From positions 434,001 through 498,000 of the forward strand of contig NZ_CP014306.1 in the NCBI RefSeq assembly GCF_001557535.2: a stretch of DNA of 64,000 bases, read 5' to 3'. This stretch comes from Burkholderia sp. PAMC 26561 (GTDB lineage Bacteria; Pseudomonadota; Gammaproteobacteria; Burkholderiales; Burkholderiaceae). Of this stretch, positions 19,374-29,316 are shown piece after piece (within the stretch, counting starts at the first letter, position 1; the number at the start of each line of letters is the position of its first letter). The notes beneath the pieces are model-generated. The model saw only the letters and a program-made list of their open reading frames with translations, did no database searches and was not told the DNA's origin. Position numbers and translations under genes: made by a program.

Positions 19374-20811
19374 CTAGAGATCTGCGTGCGCCTGATCGAT
19401 ACGATCGCGCCATCCCTTGATCGCCACTTTTGCTTCGCTCAGACGTTCGAACGCGGTGCTCGCATGCGCGCGTAACATCAACGGGCTCGGGTCGCCGGTC
19501 GAGATGCGTGCATTGACGTTTTTGATTGGGTCGAGACACGCGCACGGCCTCAGCGTCGATGCCAAGCGGCTTGCCGAGCTGCTCAATCGCGGCGGACTCA
19601 ACCATCTCGGCATCGATCAGATCAGCGGGCACCCGATTGTCCATGGCGCGGTGCACGACTGCGCCCTCGACAAGATGTGCCGCGCGAAATGACAGATCGT
19701 GATCCCGGACCATCAGGTCGACCAGCGCCTTTATGGTGGAAAGGTCGCGTGCCGCTTGACGCTGCGCGTTCTCGCGCATCGGTCGTGCGGTGCGCAGAAC
19801 TCGGTCAAAAAGGTCGAGACAGCGCACGACTTCGCGCGCCGTATCTTAAAAGCCGCTAATCGCCTCACGGCTTGACTCACCAGAGTAGCTGAAGTGGGTA
19901 CCTAATACCCATGGTGGCGGCCACCAGCGCGGCCACGATATGACCGCAGCGTCCCTTTAGGTATTCGAGCACTACGGATTATTCTTTTGCGGCATGTTGT
20001 TTGACGTCGTTGCGACGCTGTCGGGCAACTCGATTAGTCCGAATTCGTGCGTGGTCCAGACGTAATAATCCTGTGCGGCCCGGCTCCGGAGAATTGCGAG
20101 GAGACTCATGCCCGAGATGCTCTCCAGCAGGAAATTACGCGATGCGACCGCGTCAAGCGCGTTGTCCACGTAATCGTCAAAGCCAAGCAAGTCCGCGGTG
20201 CGCTTGCGGTCGATTCCGAATGGCGTGCCCGCGAAAGCTGCCGCGCCGAGCGGACACACGTTCATGCTCTTGAGCGTACCGATGAGTCGCTGGCTATCTT
20301 GCTCAAGCGCCTGTGCGACGCCCGCGAGACAGAAGCCGTAGGTCATCGGCTGGGCAGGTTGGAGATGTATGTACTCGGGCATAACCGCGTCCGCATATTT
20401 CTCGGCTTGTTCGAGCGCCGTGGTACGCACCTTCGACAGCGCATCGATCACGTTGACCAGCACCTTGCGTCCACGCAAGCGGTGGAGCGTCGCCATAATA
20501 TAGTTGTGGCTGCGGCCCGTGTGCATGCGTGCGCCGACGTCCGCGCCGACTTCATTCATCAGATGCGCCTCGTAATTGAAATAGGCTTCCTCGCGGCCCG
20601 GATCACGTGCGACAACACCCGCGCCAGTCGCTTTCATCTTCTGAATGCCGCGTACCAAGCAGGCAGCGTGCGCCTCGCTCAAGAGAGCCTGCTCCATAAG
20701 CATGATCACGTGTGCCTTGTTGATGTCGTATAGCCGGCCGAAGATGTCCTCAAAGCTCTGCAGACGCGGCGCAAAGATACCGCTCTAAATTTCAGGCCAG
20801 CCCGCTTCGGT
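19374..20811 (-). pseudogene. Broken argininosuccinate-lyase family gene
   Basis: The minus-strand reading begins around HARLTEAGWPEI, hits a TAG, and resumes with SGIFAPRLQSFEDIFGRLYD. An uninterrupted stretch from 20709 then carries MHTGRSHNYI and the substrate-loop signature SNNMPQKNNP (family consensus MPQKKNP). Beyond 19970 the frame is broken by stops and a shift near 19900, but DLSTIKALVDLMVRDHDLSF and HLVEGAVVHRA continue the fumarase/lyase fold to 19614, and a further shift gives the C-terminus ending at 19374. At least one nonsense codon and two frame changes make it non-functional. Its placement between ABC permease and ATPase relics suggests one ancestral uptake and processing operon. 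Confidence 0.82.
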
Positions 20812-20828
20812 CAAACGCGCATGCGACG

Positions 20829-21437
20829 TTAATAGTAGCGTGAAAGAGCGCTCAGCGACGAGCAGATGACAAAGTAGACGAGCAGCATCAGCGCATACAC
20901 CTGAAAGGTCGGGCTTCGCCCTCGCATGATGGTCGCCCGCTCGATCACGTTCTGGCCGACCTTAGAAACTCGCCGACCCCGACAAGCGCACCGATCGCAG
21001 TGGACTGCACAAGCAAAGTCAGCAAGCCTGTGAAGGCCGGTGGAGGATCGACTTGAGTGATTGCGGGCCGGCGATGAACGCCTAAATCTGCTAGCGGCGC
21101 AGGCCGAGCGCCGTCGCGCTCTTCCACTGATGCGGCGGCACCGAGTTCAGGCCGCCCGATACCTTCACCGTGTCGTCTGCGCCGCCCCCAGCGACAGTCA
21201 CCGTCGCGGCAACGAACGGCGGCAGGTCGAGCCCGAGCAAAGGCACGCCGAAAAACGCGAAGAAGACGTTGACCACCAGCGGAATCCAGCGGAAAAGCTC
21301 GAAAAAGCCATGAATCGCCCATTTGATCGTGCGGTTTGGCAGCGCCGCAAGCACACCGAGAAGCGACGAGATCACCGTCGTGCAGCGTGGTTAGAAAGCA
21401 GATCGTTTAAACCATGCACGGCGACTTTGGTCAACAT
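20829..21437 (-). pseudogene. Broken polar amino-acid ABC transporter permease
   Basis: A minus-strand relic of a HisM/GltK-type permease. Pieces in different frames read LTKVAVHGLNDLL, ISSLLGVLAALPNRTIKW, FFELFRWIPLVVNVFFAFFG, SVPPHQWKSATALGL (the EAA loop), TGLLTLLVQSTAIGALVGVG and finally GQNVIERATIMRGRSPTFQV ending at a TAA at 20829. Frameshifts occur near 21395, 21200 and 20950. No intact membrane domain remains. Confidence 0.75.
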
Positions 21438-21470
21438 CCTGTGAACACTCTCCAGCCCAATTCGGGCCCG

Positions 21471-22559
21471 TTATTGGACAGTGACGGTGATCCGATGCCA
21501 CGCTGTGCTCAGATAGCCTTTGAAATTCCATACATCGGCTGCTTGCGATACCTGAGTCTGTCCCGCCGCGTCCCATGCTCGTACTGAGAGTTCATGAGTG
21601 CCCCTCGTCAGCGTCAATTCAACGTTCCAGAGCGTCCAACTCCACGGGGTGCGAGGCTCAACGTTGAGTGCGGCTTGTGTCCACGTCACCCCGTCATCTA
21701 ACGACACTTCTACGCGCGCTACCGATGTTCCCGTCGCCACGGCGTATCCGGAGACCCGGACAGGACCTGTGCACAATGTCGCTCCTTCGTTCGGTTCGCA
21801 AATGGCCGAGTTCAGCGGCATATCGTTGATCGTCGTCCCGTTCTCCCAGTTCGCGCTGGTTTCATCGACGGAAGCGGGGAACAATTTGTACTCGCGTTGC
21901 TGCATGTGATTGTCCGATGGTTTGTCGCGCACCTCGATTGATGCCAGCCACTTCGGACTGCGCACGCCCGCGTATCCTGGAACCACTACGCGCAACGGAT
22001 ACCCATGCTCCGGGCTCAACACTTCGCCGTTCATTTCGTAGGCGAGCAGCACATCGCCCGATAGCGCTTTGCTCGCCGGAATTGACACGCCATAGCGGAA
22101 GCGTTTGCCTTCTACTTCGCAGTCGTCGCACGCTGAAAATACCACGTGCATTTCTCCACCACACACGATGCCGGCCGATTCGAGCACGTCCTTGAGCCTC
22201 ACGCCGGTCCAAACCGCATTGCCAATCGCCCCCGGCGCCCATGGGTCACCCGAGACGGGTTTCACCGTCAGCAGGTCAGCACGCCGATTTCCAGCGCATT
22301 GCATTACGGCACTGACGGACACGCGCTCAAAGCGGCTTCTAAGATCGTTCAGTGAAAGACTCATCGGACGGCTTATTCGGCCGGAGACCGAAATCCGGTG
22401 GAGCGCCTCGTCGATCACCGGCACATTGCCGTGATTGCGCACGTAGAAATCGTCTTGAGTCGTAAGCATGCCGGCGATAAGGCGCTTGAGTTCCGGCTCT
22501 GCGTTAAGCGGCGATGTGGAATGGATCCGCTTGTCGAGCCCTTTTGGTGTCATTCGCAT
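21471..22559 (-). CDS. Sulfite-oxidase-like molybdopterin oxidoreductase
   Basis: A 362-residue protein with the sulfite oxidase layout. The molybdopterin domain spans about residues 40-215 with the Mo-ligand cysteine in SAVMQCAGNRR (near residue 92), followed by GNAVWTGVRLKDVL and GYPLRVVVPGYAGVRSPKWL. The C-terminal Ig-like dimerisation domain is VEVSLDDGVTWTQA through WDAAGQTQ. I see no Tat or Sec signal peptide and no heme-binding motif, so it would need a separate electron acceptor; no cytochrome gene is adjacent. Upstream is non-coding, downstream is a relic operon, so it stands alone. Substrate (sulfite or other) is not established. Confidence 0.85.
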   Translation of the reverse strand: MRMTPKGLDKRIHSTSPLNAEPELKRLIAGMLTTQDDFYVRNHGNVPVIDEALHRISVSGRISRPMSLSLNDLRSRFERVSVSAVMQCAGNRRADLLTVKPVSGDPWAPGAIGNAVWTGVRLKDVLESAGIVCGGEMHVVFSACDDCEVEGKRFRYGVSIPASKALSGDVLLAYEMNGEVLSPEHGYPLRVVVPGYAGVRSPKWLASIEVRDKPSDNHMQQREYKLFPASVDETSANWENGTTINDMPLNSAICEPNEGATLCTGPVRVSGYAVATGTSVARVEVSLDDGVTWTQAALNVEPRTPWSWTLWNVELTLTRGTHELSVRAWDAAGQTQVSQAADVWNFKGYLSTAWHRITVTVQ

Positions 22560-22866
22560 CTCCGGCGCTAAATCGGCGTTTGGGAAGAGGTGTTACGGCA
22601 CTCTACGCGATGCACGAAGCGCGCCCGGTGCCGAATTCGCGTTCAACAGCCGACGTCAAATACTTCGGCAATCGCGCTCACGGATGGCATTGCTGCCGCA
22701 GATCATCGCAAACCGGTGTCTAAAGTGACTTAACTGAGTCACCTTGTCGAACCAGCTAACGATGTCTACGCGTTCCTGGGTCCAGGAATCGGTAAGCTCG
22801 TGCGCTTGGCGCGCTTTCCTCGCGGCTTTCGCTGCCCAGGTTTGAGGTCTTCTTACTTGGCAATTC

Positions 22867-23110
22867 ATGAAACGTTTAGTCTTCCCCGAGCAGTTCGCCA
22901 TGCTGCCGCATGTGGCGCGCTGGCTTTTGCTGTCGGGTCTTGTCGGTGCCTTGGCGATAAGCGCCTTGGCCTTTTTCTCCGGGCGCTCAATATCGCGACG
23001 AACACCCGCGTGGCGAACCCCTGGCTCATCTGGCTGCTGCGGTCGCCGGCTTTTGCGTTGGCTCTGGGTTTATCTGCGGATCGGAACCAGTGTCGAAGGT
23101 GGAGTGCGGG
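22867..23110 (+). pseudogene. N-terminal fragment of a ClC-type chloride channel gene
   Basis: The frame from ATG 22867 reads MKRLVFPEQFAMLPHVARWL and LLLSGLVGALAISALAFF, then shifts; a neighbouring frame continues with ALNIATNTRVANPWLIWLL, and the first frame resumes with YLRIGTSVEGG. These match the start of voltage-gated chloride channel proteins, but only about 80 residues of the expected 400 or more are present and at least two frame changes separate them. Confidence 0.6.
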
Positions 23111-23222
23111 CGGAGGGTATGCTGCGGGTGTAGAAAGCCTATTTTGGTGCCCAGAAAACGCCTAAAAATCGAACGGACGAAATGGAAAGCGCGTCATGGT
23201 TAGTCGAAAGGAGGAAAGCGAA

Positions 23223-23561
23223 TTGACTGAGAAAACCGAAATAGTCAGCGGGGACCTGGGGCGATCTCCAGAATCGTTAGAGATACTTGCGAAATATCTC
23301 GAGCAATCGCTGGACAACGCTGAGACCATTTTGATGGTGCGCTACGAGGACAGTGTATGCACCGTCTACCTTGGCGACCCGTCGGGTCCGCGCGACGAAC
23401 TGCGCAAAATCGCCACCATAGCGGTGTCTCTGGCCAACGAGATGCTTGAGCTAACGCGGTCTGGAGAAAACCAGTTATCGATTGGCGGGCAGAATTATCG
23501 TTTTGTCCGCAGTTTCGCGACAGTCGGTGTTTCAGCAGCCATTGTGTTCTTTGCAGGCTAA
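23223..23561 (+). CDS. Conserved-looking small protein of unknown function
   Basis: A 112-residue frame from a TTG at 23223, chosen because a strong Shine-Dalgarno sequence (AAAGGAGG) lies about 8 bases upstream; an ATG at 23196 is the alternative and would add nine residues. The protein is acidic at the start (TEKTEIVSGDLGRSPE), with a mixed alpha/beta middle (ILMVRYEDSVCTVYLGDPSG) and a hydrophobic end (FATVGVSAAIVFFAG). No family recognised. No operon partner. Confidence 0.5.
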   Translation: MTEKTEIVSGDLGRSPESLEILAKYLEQSLDNAETILMVRYEDSVCTVYLGDPSGPRDELRKIATIAVSLANEMLELTRSGENQLSIGGQNYRFVRSFATVGVSAAIVFFAG

Positions 23562-24174
23562 GCCACGCTCTTTTCATGCCGAAGCGGCGCTCAGCCGACG
23601 GGATCGTGGAACCCGAATAGCGGTCGCTCGAGGCAAAATCGCCGCAGCTGCCTCAAGCATATCGCCTTCGTCGCTTAAGCCAAACGCGGCGGAACTCTGC
23701 GACGCGCCGTGCGGCTGCACCGATGCTGCTAGGCACGACATTGAGGAACACCTGCTTGCCTCATTAACTTTTTGAATGCTCGTCTTGATGTGCTACCAGC
23801 CGACATCTCAATGACTAATAGGAAGGTTTCCAGTCAAACGAGTCCTTGGATCCGTGCACTGCATTGCACAGGCGCGAAATCAATTTCACTTGTGTCATTT
23901 CCTCGGCCATGGGTACGGCCGGAATTGCATATTCTTAAATTTCAACACGACGCGGCGCACTTATCGTGAGCCGTGCAAGACGGTTTAACCACATTTGCGG
24001 GATTTGGGGCGTGCCTCCTGGTTCCGTGAAATGAGGTTGGGGACACTTCAGCGTGGACCCGGCCGCCTGCCCCAGTCATCCATCGAATGCCACCCGCATC
24101 GGTGACGCTTTCGTTGGCCACCGGTATCTGAATGTGCAGGGCCGCCGCCGAGCAGTGGTAAGAGAAAGAGGAAA
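23562..24174. other. Intergenic stretch with no recognised gene
   Basis: About 610 bases between the small unknown gene and the group II intron. Short open frames lack motifs. The last bases before the intron (AAGAGAAAGAGGAAA) would be the 5' exon and contain the intron-binding sequence. I see no gene interrupted by the intron. Confidence 0.4.
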
Positions 24175-25081
24175 GTGCGACACGTGTCGCCGTAAGCCGG
24201 ACGTAAATCGGCACAGGTGGTAGACGGCAAAGCTCTTTCTTGCCTTGTCACATTCAGCAATCGGAACATTGGAGGTTGAAGCCGTGACCTGCTGTACGAC
24301 CAGCAGTTGCCTACCCGGGCATGCGCGATGGGTGACCGTCGGGTATGAAGCCTCGGGGACAACGTACTTCTCGATAGACGGCTCATCTTGGCGACAAGAG
24401 AGGAGTCGACACTGCCAGCAGCCGTGCGGTGTGAAGGCCAGGCAAATTCCGCATGCACAACGCAAGTGAACTGCCGATGGAAGCCTCGTTATTCTCGATG
24501 AGCCCAAGCTGCTGTTGGCTCTAACCAAAAGGTGGATGGCCGGTTGCCCTTCTTTTCCGTGTGGGCACGTCGTCGTAGCGCCATCGGGGTATAGGCAGAT
24601 GCTAAACGGACAGGCATACCGTTGTTTAGGTGTGTCGGCAGGACTGGGAACGTGGTAAGCCTGATTCTCCGCCTTGTTTCAGCGTATCGAACCAAGGCAG
24701 GTGCCCCGCAAGGGAAACTGTTGGAGGAGCAGGTATGAGAATGCGCAGCAAGCGAATGACGAGCTGTAATGGTTCGTATAGGGGTTCGAGATTTGCCCCG
24801 ACCTGAAAGGGTGCCCACTTGCGCATGGTGCAGCTGTCGCAGGCCAACATCTGAGATTCAAACGAAGGGAAGCTTGTGAGTGACCGGTTGGGCTACGGTT
24901 CAGCGCCCTTCGCCTCAGTAATGAGGCGAATCAACGATGTGACGTTTGCGAAGGGCTTGCGCTGCAATGGCAAGACCGGCGTCGATACGACGCTTAGCGC
25001 TGTGCTCGAGCTGTATGCAGGGAAACTTGCACGTACAGTTCTTCGGGGGCCCCGCTGCCGAGAGGCAGTGGGGCTACCCAC
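24175..25081 (+). ncRNA. ORF-less group II intron (ribozyme)
   Basis: The 5' end GTGCGAC at 24175 is the canonical group II intron start. About 830 bases later a complete domain V (25008-25041) is followed by a domain VI hairpin (10-bp stem CCCCGCTGCC/GGCAGTGGGG with a GAGA loop) and CTACCCAC, where the bulged A at 25076 would be the branch point. The 3' splice site is set at about 25081, uncertain by a few bases. No reverse transcriptase/maturase frame exists in or near the place where domain IV should be, so splicing or mobility would depend on a protein supplied in trans. Small frames inside are not genes. Confidence 0.82.
25008..25041 (+). ncRNA. Group II intron domain V
   Basis: This 34-base element folds exactly as domain V: outer stem GAGCTGTAT/GTACAGTTC (9 pairs including two G-U), two-base AC bulge on the 3' side, inner 5-pair stem GCAGG/CTTGC, and a GAAA tetraloop. 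The catalytic AGC triad is at positions 2-4. Every pair is intact, which argues for recent or continuing function. Confidence 0.9.
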
Positions 25082-25192
25082 TAGAGGAACGGGTTTAGAT
25101 GCAGGTGTGCCGTTCTGGCAACTGGCGGCAAGTCGTGAGATCGGGGAATGACCCACGCGACCCAAAAGCGATAACTGGCTGCCGATACACCG

Positions 25193-26569
25193 CTAGTCCG
25201 ACGATGCTTCGGTGCGCGGCGCACGCACAGGTAGGCGAATCAATACTGTTGTTCCACATCCCTCGCCATCGCTCTTGATTTCGACCGTCCCGTCATGCAG
25301 AGAGACCAAATGCTTTACGACAGCAAGACCGATCCCGAGTCCACCCTCTCGACTCGCGTCACAGATTCTTGACTGTACGAACATGTCGAAGACGCGAGGC
25401 AATGCGTTCTTCGAAATCCCCATTCCATTATCTGTAATCTCAATTGACGCTTCTGTGCGCCCAGCGCTTTCCAGCGGGGACGGTTCACGTGTCGTCACGC
25501 TCACGTGGATGAATCCACCATCGGGTGTGTACTTCGCTGCGTTGCTTATGACGTTTGTGAGAATCTGGATGAGCCGTCCTGAATCCGCCACAACCACGAC
25601 CGAAGCCTCTGGCAAATTCAGTTCAAGCGAATGCTTCCGGTGGTTTATGTCTGGCAACAATAAGGCGGTTGCTTCTCTGACAATTTCTTGGAGCACCATC
25701 TCGTTTCGCTCCAATGCGACTTTGTCGTAACGAATGCGTGAGGCGTCAAGCAGGTCGTCAACGAGCCGTCCCAAATGCCGCGTTTGTCGCTGCGCTATAT
25801 CGAGCGCCGACACAAAACCCTGCTTCGAATCAGATAGCCGGTAGATTGCCTCCAGGGCATTGGTCATAGGCGCCAATGGCCCTCTCAACTCATGAGCAAT
25901 CATAGCAATGGCATTGCTCATGGCGTTTTCCGACGCCTGTAAAGCGACTCGGGCCGCTTCTGCCTCTTCCGCTCGTGTTTCGGCAGCCGTCTTCGCCCGC
26001 TCGACCACCAACGCAGCGCCGACGAAACTCGCAAGGCTCATCAATACTCGGGCGTCCTCCGCGTCAAACCGAGCATTCTCATCGTGTGACATCACCCAGA
26101 TTGTTCCCCATGGCTCGCATTGGCCAAGGATCGGAACGACCAAACCCTCGACTACTTCAGGCATGGGCCCTTTTAAGCAATCAAAGTGGCGTTGCGGATA
26201 CGCAAAGAGCTGAACGCCGCCAAGCGCCAGCGTCACTCCACAAGGGCTTTCGTCGATTGGCGTCGTATTGCCGGTGTAAGTTGAGAGGAAGCCTGCGGTC
26301 GCGACCCAACGGAAATAACTTAAGCCCGTGTCATCGCGCTCAATAAGGCTGATCCCTGCGCTTCCCGCATCGCATAGCAGCAGCGCGGTGTCGGCAAGCG
26401 TTTGCAGCATCTTTTCGCTTGAAGTCGCGAGCGAATGCGCAAGCGCATAAACGCACTGAAGCTCGGCTTCATGATTGGGACCACGACGCGCGCGCTCGCC
26501 TAATAGACCGGTAGTTAGGAACCGCTCGCGTTGTGTGCGCGCAACCTCTGGTAATAAGTTTTCAGACAC
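25193..26569 (-). CDS. GAF-domain sensor histidine kinase
   Basis: A 458-residue cytoplasmic kinase from a GTG at 26569 (GAGGGA just upstream); an upstream in-frame ATG at 26650 would add 27 AT-rich codons. Order: an N-terminal region; a GAF domain of about residues 35-190 (CDAGSAGISLIERD, SPCGVTLALGGVQLF, GTIWVMSHDENARFD); a short coiled coil (AAETRAEEAEAARVALQA); HisKA with the phospho-histidine in IAHELRGPLAPM; and HATPase with N box NVISNAAKYTPDGG, G1 DNGMGIS and G2 GLGIGLAV. No membrane segment, so it senses an internal signal. Divergent from the hybrid kinase at 26834; no receiver on the same strand beside it. Confidence 0.9.
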   Translation of the reverse strand: MSENLLPEVARTQRERFLTTGLLGERARRGPNHEAELQCVYALAHSLATSSEKMLQTLADTALLLCDAGSAGISLIERDDTGLSYFRWVATAGFLSTYTGNTTPIDESPCGVTLALGGVQLFAYPQRHFDCLKGPMPEVVEGLVVPILGQCEPWGTIWVMSHDENARFDAEDARVLMSLASFVGAALVVERAKTAAETRAEEAEAARVALQASENAMSNAIAMIAHELRGPLAPMTNALEAIYRLSDSKQGFVSALDIAQRQTRHLGRLVDDLLDASRIRYDKVALERNEMVLQEIVREATALLLPDINHRKHSLELNLPEASVVVVADSGRLIQILTNVISNAAKYTPDGGFIHVSVTTREPSPLESAGRTEASIEITDNGMGISKNALPRVFDMFVQSRICDASREGGLGIGLAVVKHLVSLHDGTVEIKSDGEGCGTTVLIRLPVRAPRTEASSD

Positions 26570-26833
26570 GATGTCCCTCAACGGCGGTGGTCTATCGTTA
26601 ATGATATTCGTATTAGGTAGAAAGTTCGGGTTTGCGATCTTTAACAGCAATTATTACCCATTTGCAGCCTTTTGAAGTGAAGATACAGGATTTAGGAAAA
26701 GATATCTCTAGTTTACTTGTTACCTAATCCAGGCGTCCTGGCCGAAATTTCGGCACGAACGCGGCCTCCAAATCTGGATCCCCTCTTTTTGATTGTCCAA
26801 AAGCCATACCTTTCGTACGTTGGAGGAGGACGA

Positions 26834-29002
26834 GTGCGCGACTTTGCTTCTCAAGCAGACCATGCTGCTGTGCCGCGGAGTTTTTCGTCAACGAAATACA
26901 TTCTGCTGTTCGTGCTGGCTATATCGGTCCTGGTTCCATCTGCCTTTCTTTCCGCTTACGGGTTTTACGATTATCAGCGCAGAATCACCGAGGCTGACGA
27001 CATCGTCGACCGTATTGCGCAAGTCGCTGAAGAACAGGCTCTGAAGGTGCTTGATTTGAATGGCGAAATTAGCGGGCGCATTGTCGACATGCTTGGGGAC
27101 GGCGACGACCTCACGATACGCGACAGTGAAGACACGATTCATAAGAACCTGATTGTGATTGGCGGCGCGTTTCCGCAGGTGGCCGGGATATCGGTCTTTG
27201 GAGTGAAGGGGGACCTGCTCGCAACCAGTCGTTATTTCCCAGCCCCGCCGGTGTCGATACGTGACAGGGACGATTTCAAGCAGGCAGAGGCCATTCGTCC
27301 CGAGGCCTACTTCTCGCTCCCACTGCGCGCCAAGGTGGCGCAAACCGACGTATTCACCACGAGTATCGGTCGCTCAGGCTACGACGGCAAATTTCTAGGT
27401 ATCGTTTCCATTGCTTTGCGAAGGGAATATTTCAATAGTTTTTATCGCGCCCTGACCAATGACGCAGCCGCCGTGAACGTTGCGCTCTATCGCAAGGACG
27501 GCGGCATCTTAGTTCGGTACCCCGACACTCAACCCGCCGCGGCGGCAGCCGCCTCCAACACCGCCTTTACCCGAGCAGTGAAGAACAACGAGCTTTACGG
27601 TCACTTACAGATGACGTCGTCGGTCGATAAGCTTGAGCGAATTGTGGCTTTTCGCCGTGTTGGCGACTATCCCATCTATGTTGTTAGCGGGATCTCTTCG
27701 GCGGCGATCGCAAGCCAATGGCGCAATCATCTCGTCTTCATCACGCTTATCACCGCTATTCCTTGTGCCGGAATATGGCTATTGGTTATGTTCTCGCTCA
27801 GGCAGTTAAAGGCAGAAAAGATCGCTTGGGACAAATGGCAAACGGAAACTTCCAGGCGTGAATCTGCAGAGGCTTCAACGAGACAACTTCAGCGCGTAAG
27901 CGCATTGAGTAACCTCGTGGCGAGCATAGCCCATGAATTCAATAATCTTCTGATGGTGGTCTCAACGAATTCCGCTTTGGCTCGAAAGAAGGAATTCATG
28001 AATGTTGAGAAAGAAGTTGTCGCAGTGGAGCGCGCCGGCGTTGGTGCAGAATCGCTCGCAAGGCGGCTCATGAGCGTTGCGCGAAAGCAGCCGCTCAAGC
28101 TTGAAAGTGTCGACCTTTTTTCATGGCTGTCATCCGCCAAATCGCTTGTTGCTACTGCACTCGGTGAACGGGTTCATGTGAGCATTGAGGTCTCGCCCAG
28201 CGTCTGGCCCATCTTCGTCGACAAAACCGAACTCGAATCAGCCATCATCAACATCGCAATGAACGCAAAGGACGCGCTGCCCGATGGCGGGCGATTTGTG
28301 ATTCGGTGCCAGAATTCGCAACTCCCGGCAAGAAACGACCTTTTGCCCGCGGGCGACTACATCTCCATTGCTTGCACCGACAATGGTTCTGGCATGAGCG
28401 ACGACGTACTAAGCCGTGCATTCGAGCCTCTTTTCACGACCAAAGCACAAGGCGCACGCCTCGGGCTGGGGCTCGCCCAAGTGCTGTCCGCAACAGAGCA
28501 AGCGGGCGGTACGGCTCGCGTCAATAGCATCCGTGGGAAAGGGACCACCGTCAGGCTTTATTTCCCTCGTTACTTGAAGCAACCCGTAGCGGTCGAGGAA
28601 ACGGCGGCGGTCGTGCCGCTGCCGACCCTCCGCATGAGCACGTCCGTATTGCTGGTTGAGGATAACGAAGAAGTTGCAGCCGGGGTGTCGGCGGTCCTCG
28701 AAATGATGGGGTGCAAGGTCCAGCATGAAGTTACCGCAGACGGCGCGATGGATCTTCTGAATACAGGAGCGACCTTCGACCTGATTCTTTCCGACATTCA
28801 AATGCCTGGCGCGATGAACGGCATAGACCTCGCCGAGCATATTCTCAAGACGTGGCCCAATGAAAGCATAACGCTGATGACAGGTTACGCAGACGAGATT
28901 GAACGGGCCACCCACGCCGGTGTGAAGATTTTAGCGAAGCCGTTCGACTTGGCCGAACTTGAAAAACTGGTCGCCGAGAGCCGGTCCGACCAGGTTACTT
29001 GA
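26834..29002 (+). CDS. Membrane-bound hybrid sensor histidine kinase with C-terminal receiver
   Basis: A 722-residue protein. The start is the GTG at 26834 because GGAGGAGG lies just upstream; the frame extends to 26717 without a comparable site. A first membrane segment (ILLFVLAISVLVPSAFLSAY) is followed by a periplasmic PDC/Cache-like sensor domain (about 45-310) and a second segment (LVFITLITAIPCAGIWLLVM). The cytoplasm has HisKA (SIAHEFNNLLMVVS), HATPase (NIAMNAKDALPDGG, DNGSGMS, GLGLAQVL) and a receiver with phospho-acceptor in LILSDIQMPG and Lys in KPFD. The EFNNLL motif fits the large cytoplasmic-H-box hybrid kinases. Output partner unknown. Confidence 0.9.
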   Translation: MRDFASQADHAAVPRSFSSTKYILLFVLAISVLVPSAFLSAYGFYDYQRRITEADDIVDRIAQVAEEQALKVLDLNGEISGRIVDMLGDGDDLTIRDSEDTIHKNLIVIGGAFPQVAGISVFGVKGDLLATSRYFPAPPVSIRDRDDFKQAEAIRPEAYFSLPLRAKVAQTDVFTTSIGRSGYDGKFLGIVSIALRREYFNSFYRALTNDAAAVNVALYRKDGGILVRYPDTQPAAAAAASNTAFTRAVKNNELYGHLQMTSSVDKLERIVAFRRVGDYPIYVVSGISSAAIASQWRNHLVFITLITAIPCAGIWLLVMFSLRQLKAEKIAWDKWQTETSRRESAEASTRQLQRVSALSNLVASIAHEFNNLLMVVSTNSALARKKEFMNVEKEVVAVERAGVGAESLARRLMSVARKQPLKLESVDLFSWLSSAKSLVATALGERVHVSIEVSPSVWPIFVDKTELESAIINIAMNAKDALPDGGRFVIRCQNSQLPARNDLLPAGDYISIACTDNGSGMSDDVLSRAFEPLFTTKAQGARLGLGLAQVLSATEQAGGTARVNSIRGKGTTVRLYFPRYLKQPVAVEETAAVVPLPTLRMSTSVLLVEDNEEVAAGVSAVLEMMGCKVQHEVTADGAMDLLNTGATFDLILSDIQMPGAMNGIDLAEHILKTWPNESITLMTGYADEIERATHAGVKILAKPFDLAELEKLVAESRSDQVT

Positions 29003-29316
29003 CTGCATCGTTGAGTTCAGACGGCCAACCCCGAGCGTGCCCATCAGGACCGGATGTCTTGCTGCGAGCCAACGTCCTCTTCTGGCTCGACAGTGAATAA
29101 CATGAAGATCTCAAAACGCACTTCGATACGATGTCCGCGTTTTAATTCCCATGGCACGTGCCATGCTACACGCTAAAACGGACGAACTCGGTGTTCTCGT
29201 CGCGCAAACCGGAGAGGTCGTTGCACGATGAACCTAGCGGGCTCACCGTCCCGAATTTGAAAGCGCTGGTACTAGGTTTTAATCGACCGTTGAACTATCT
29301 ACATGTCGAATCTTTC
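29003..29316. other. Intergenic stretch before the receiver gene
   Basis: About 314 bases with no recognised gene. An upstream in-frame start at 29158 for the following receiver gene is possible, but the extra 53 codons have no receiver similarity, so I treat this as leader/promoter DNA. Confidence 0.4.

Noticed and set aside
22656..22901. 81-codon minus-strand frame upstream of the sulfite-oxidase-like gene
   Set aside because: Composition in the middle is plausible but there is no recognised family and it overlaps the ClC relic; left unannotated.
24048..24818. Several frames of 74-150 codons
   Set aside because: Most of their length lies inside the group II intron ribozyme, with no reverse transcriptase motifs.
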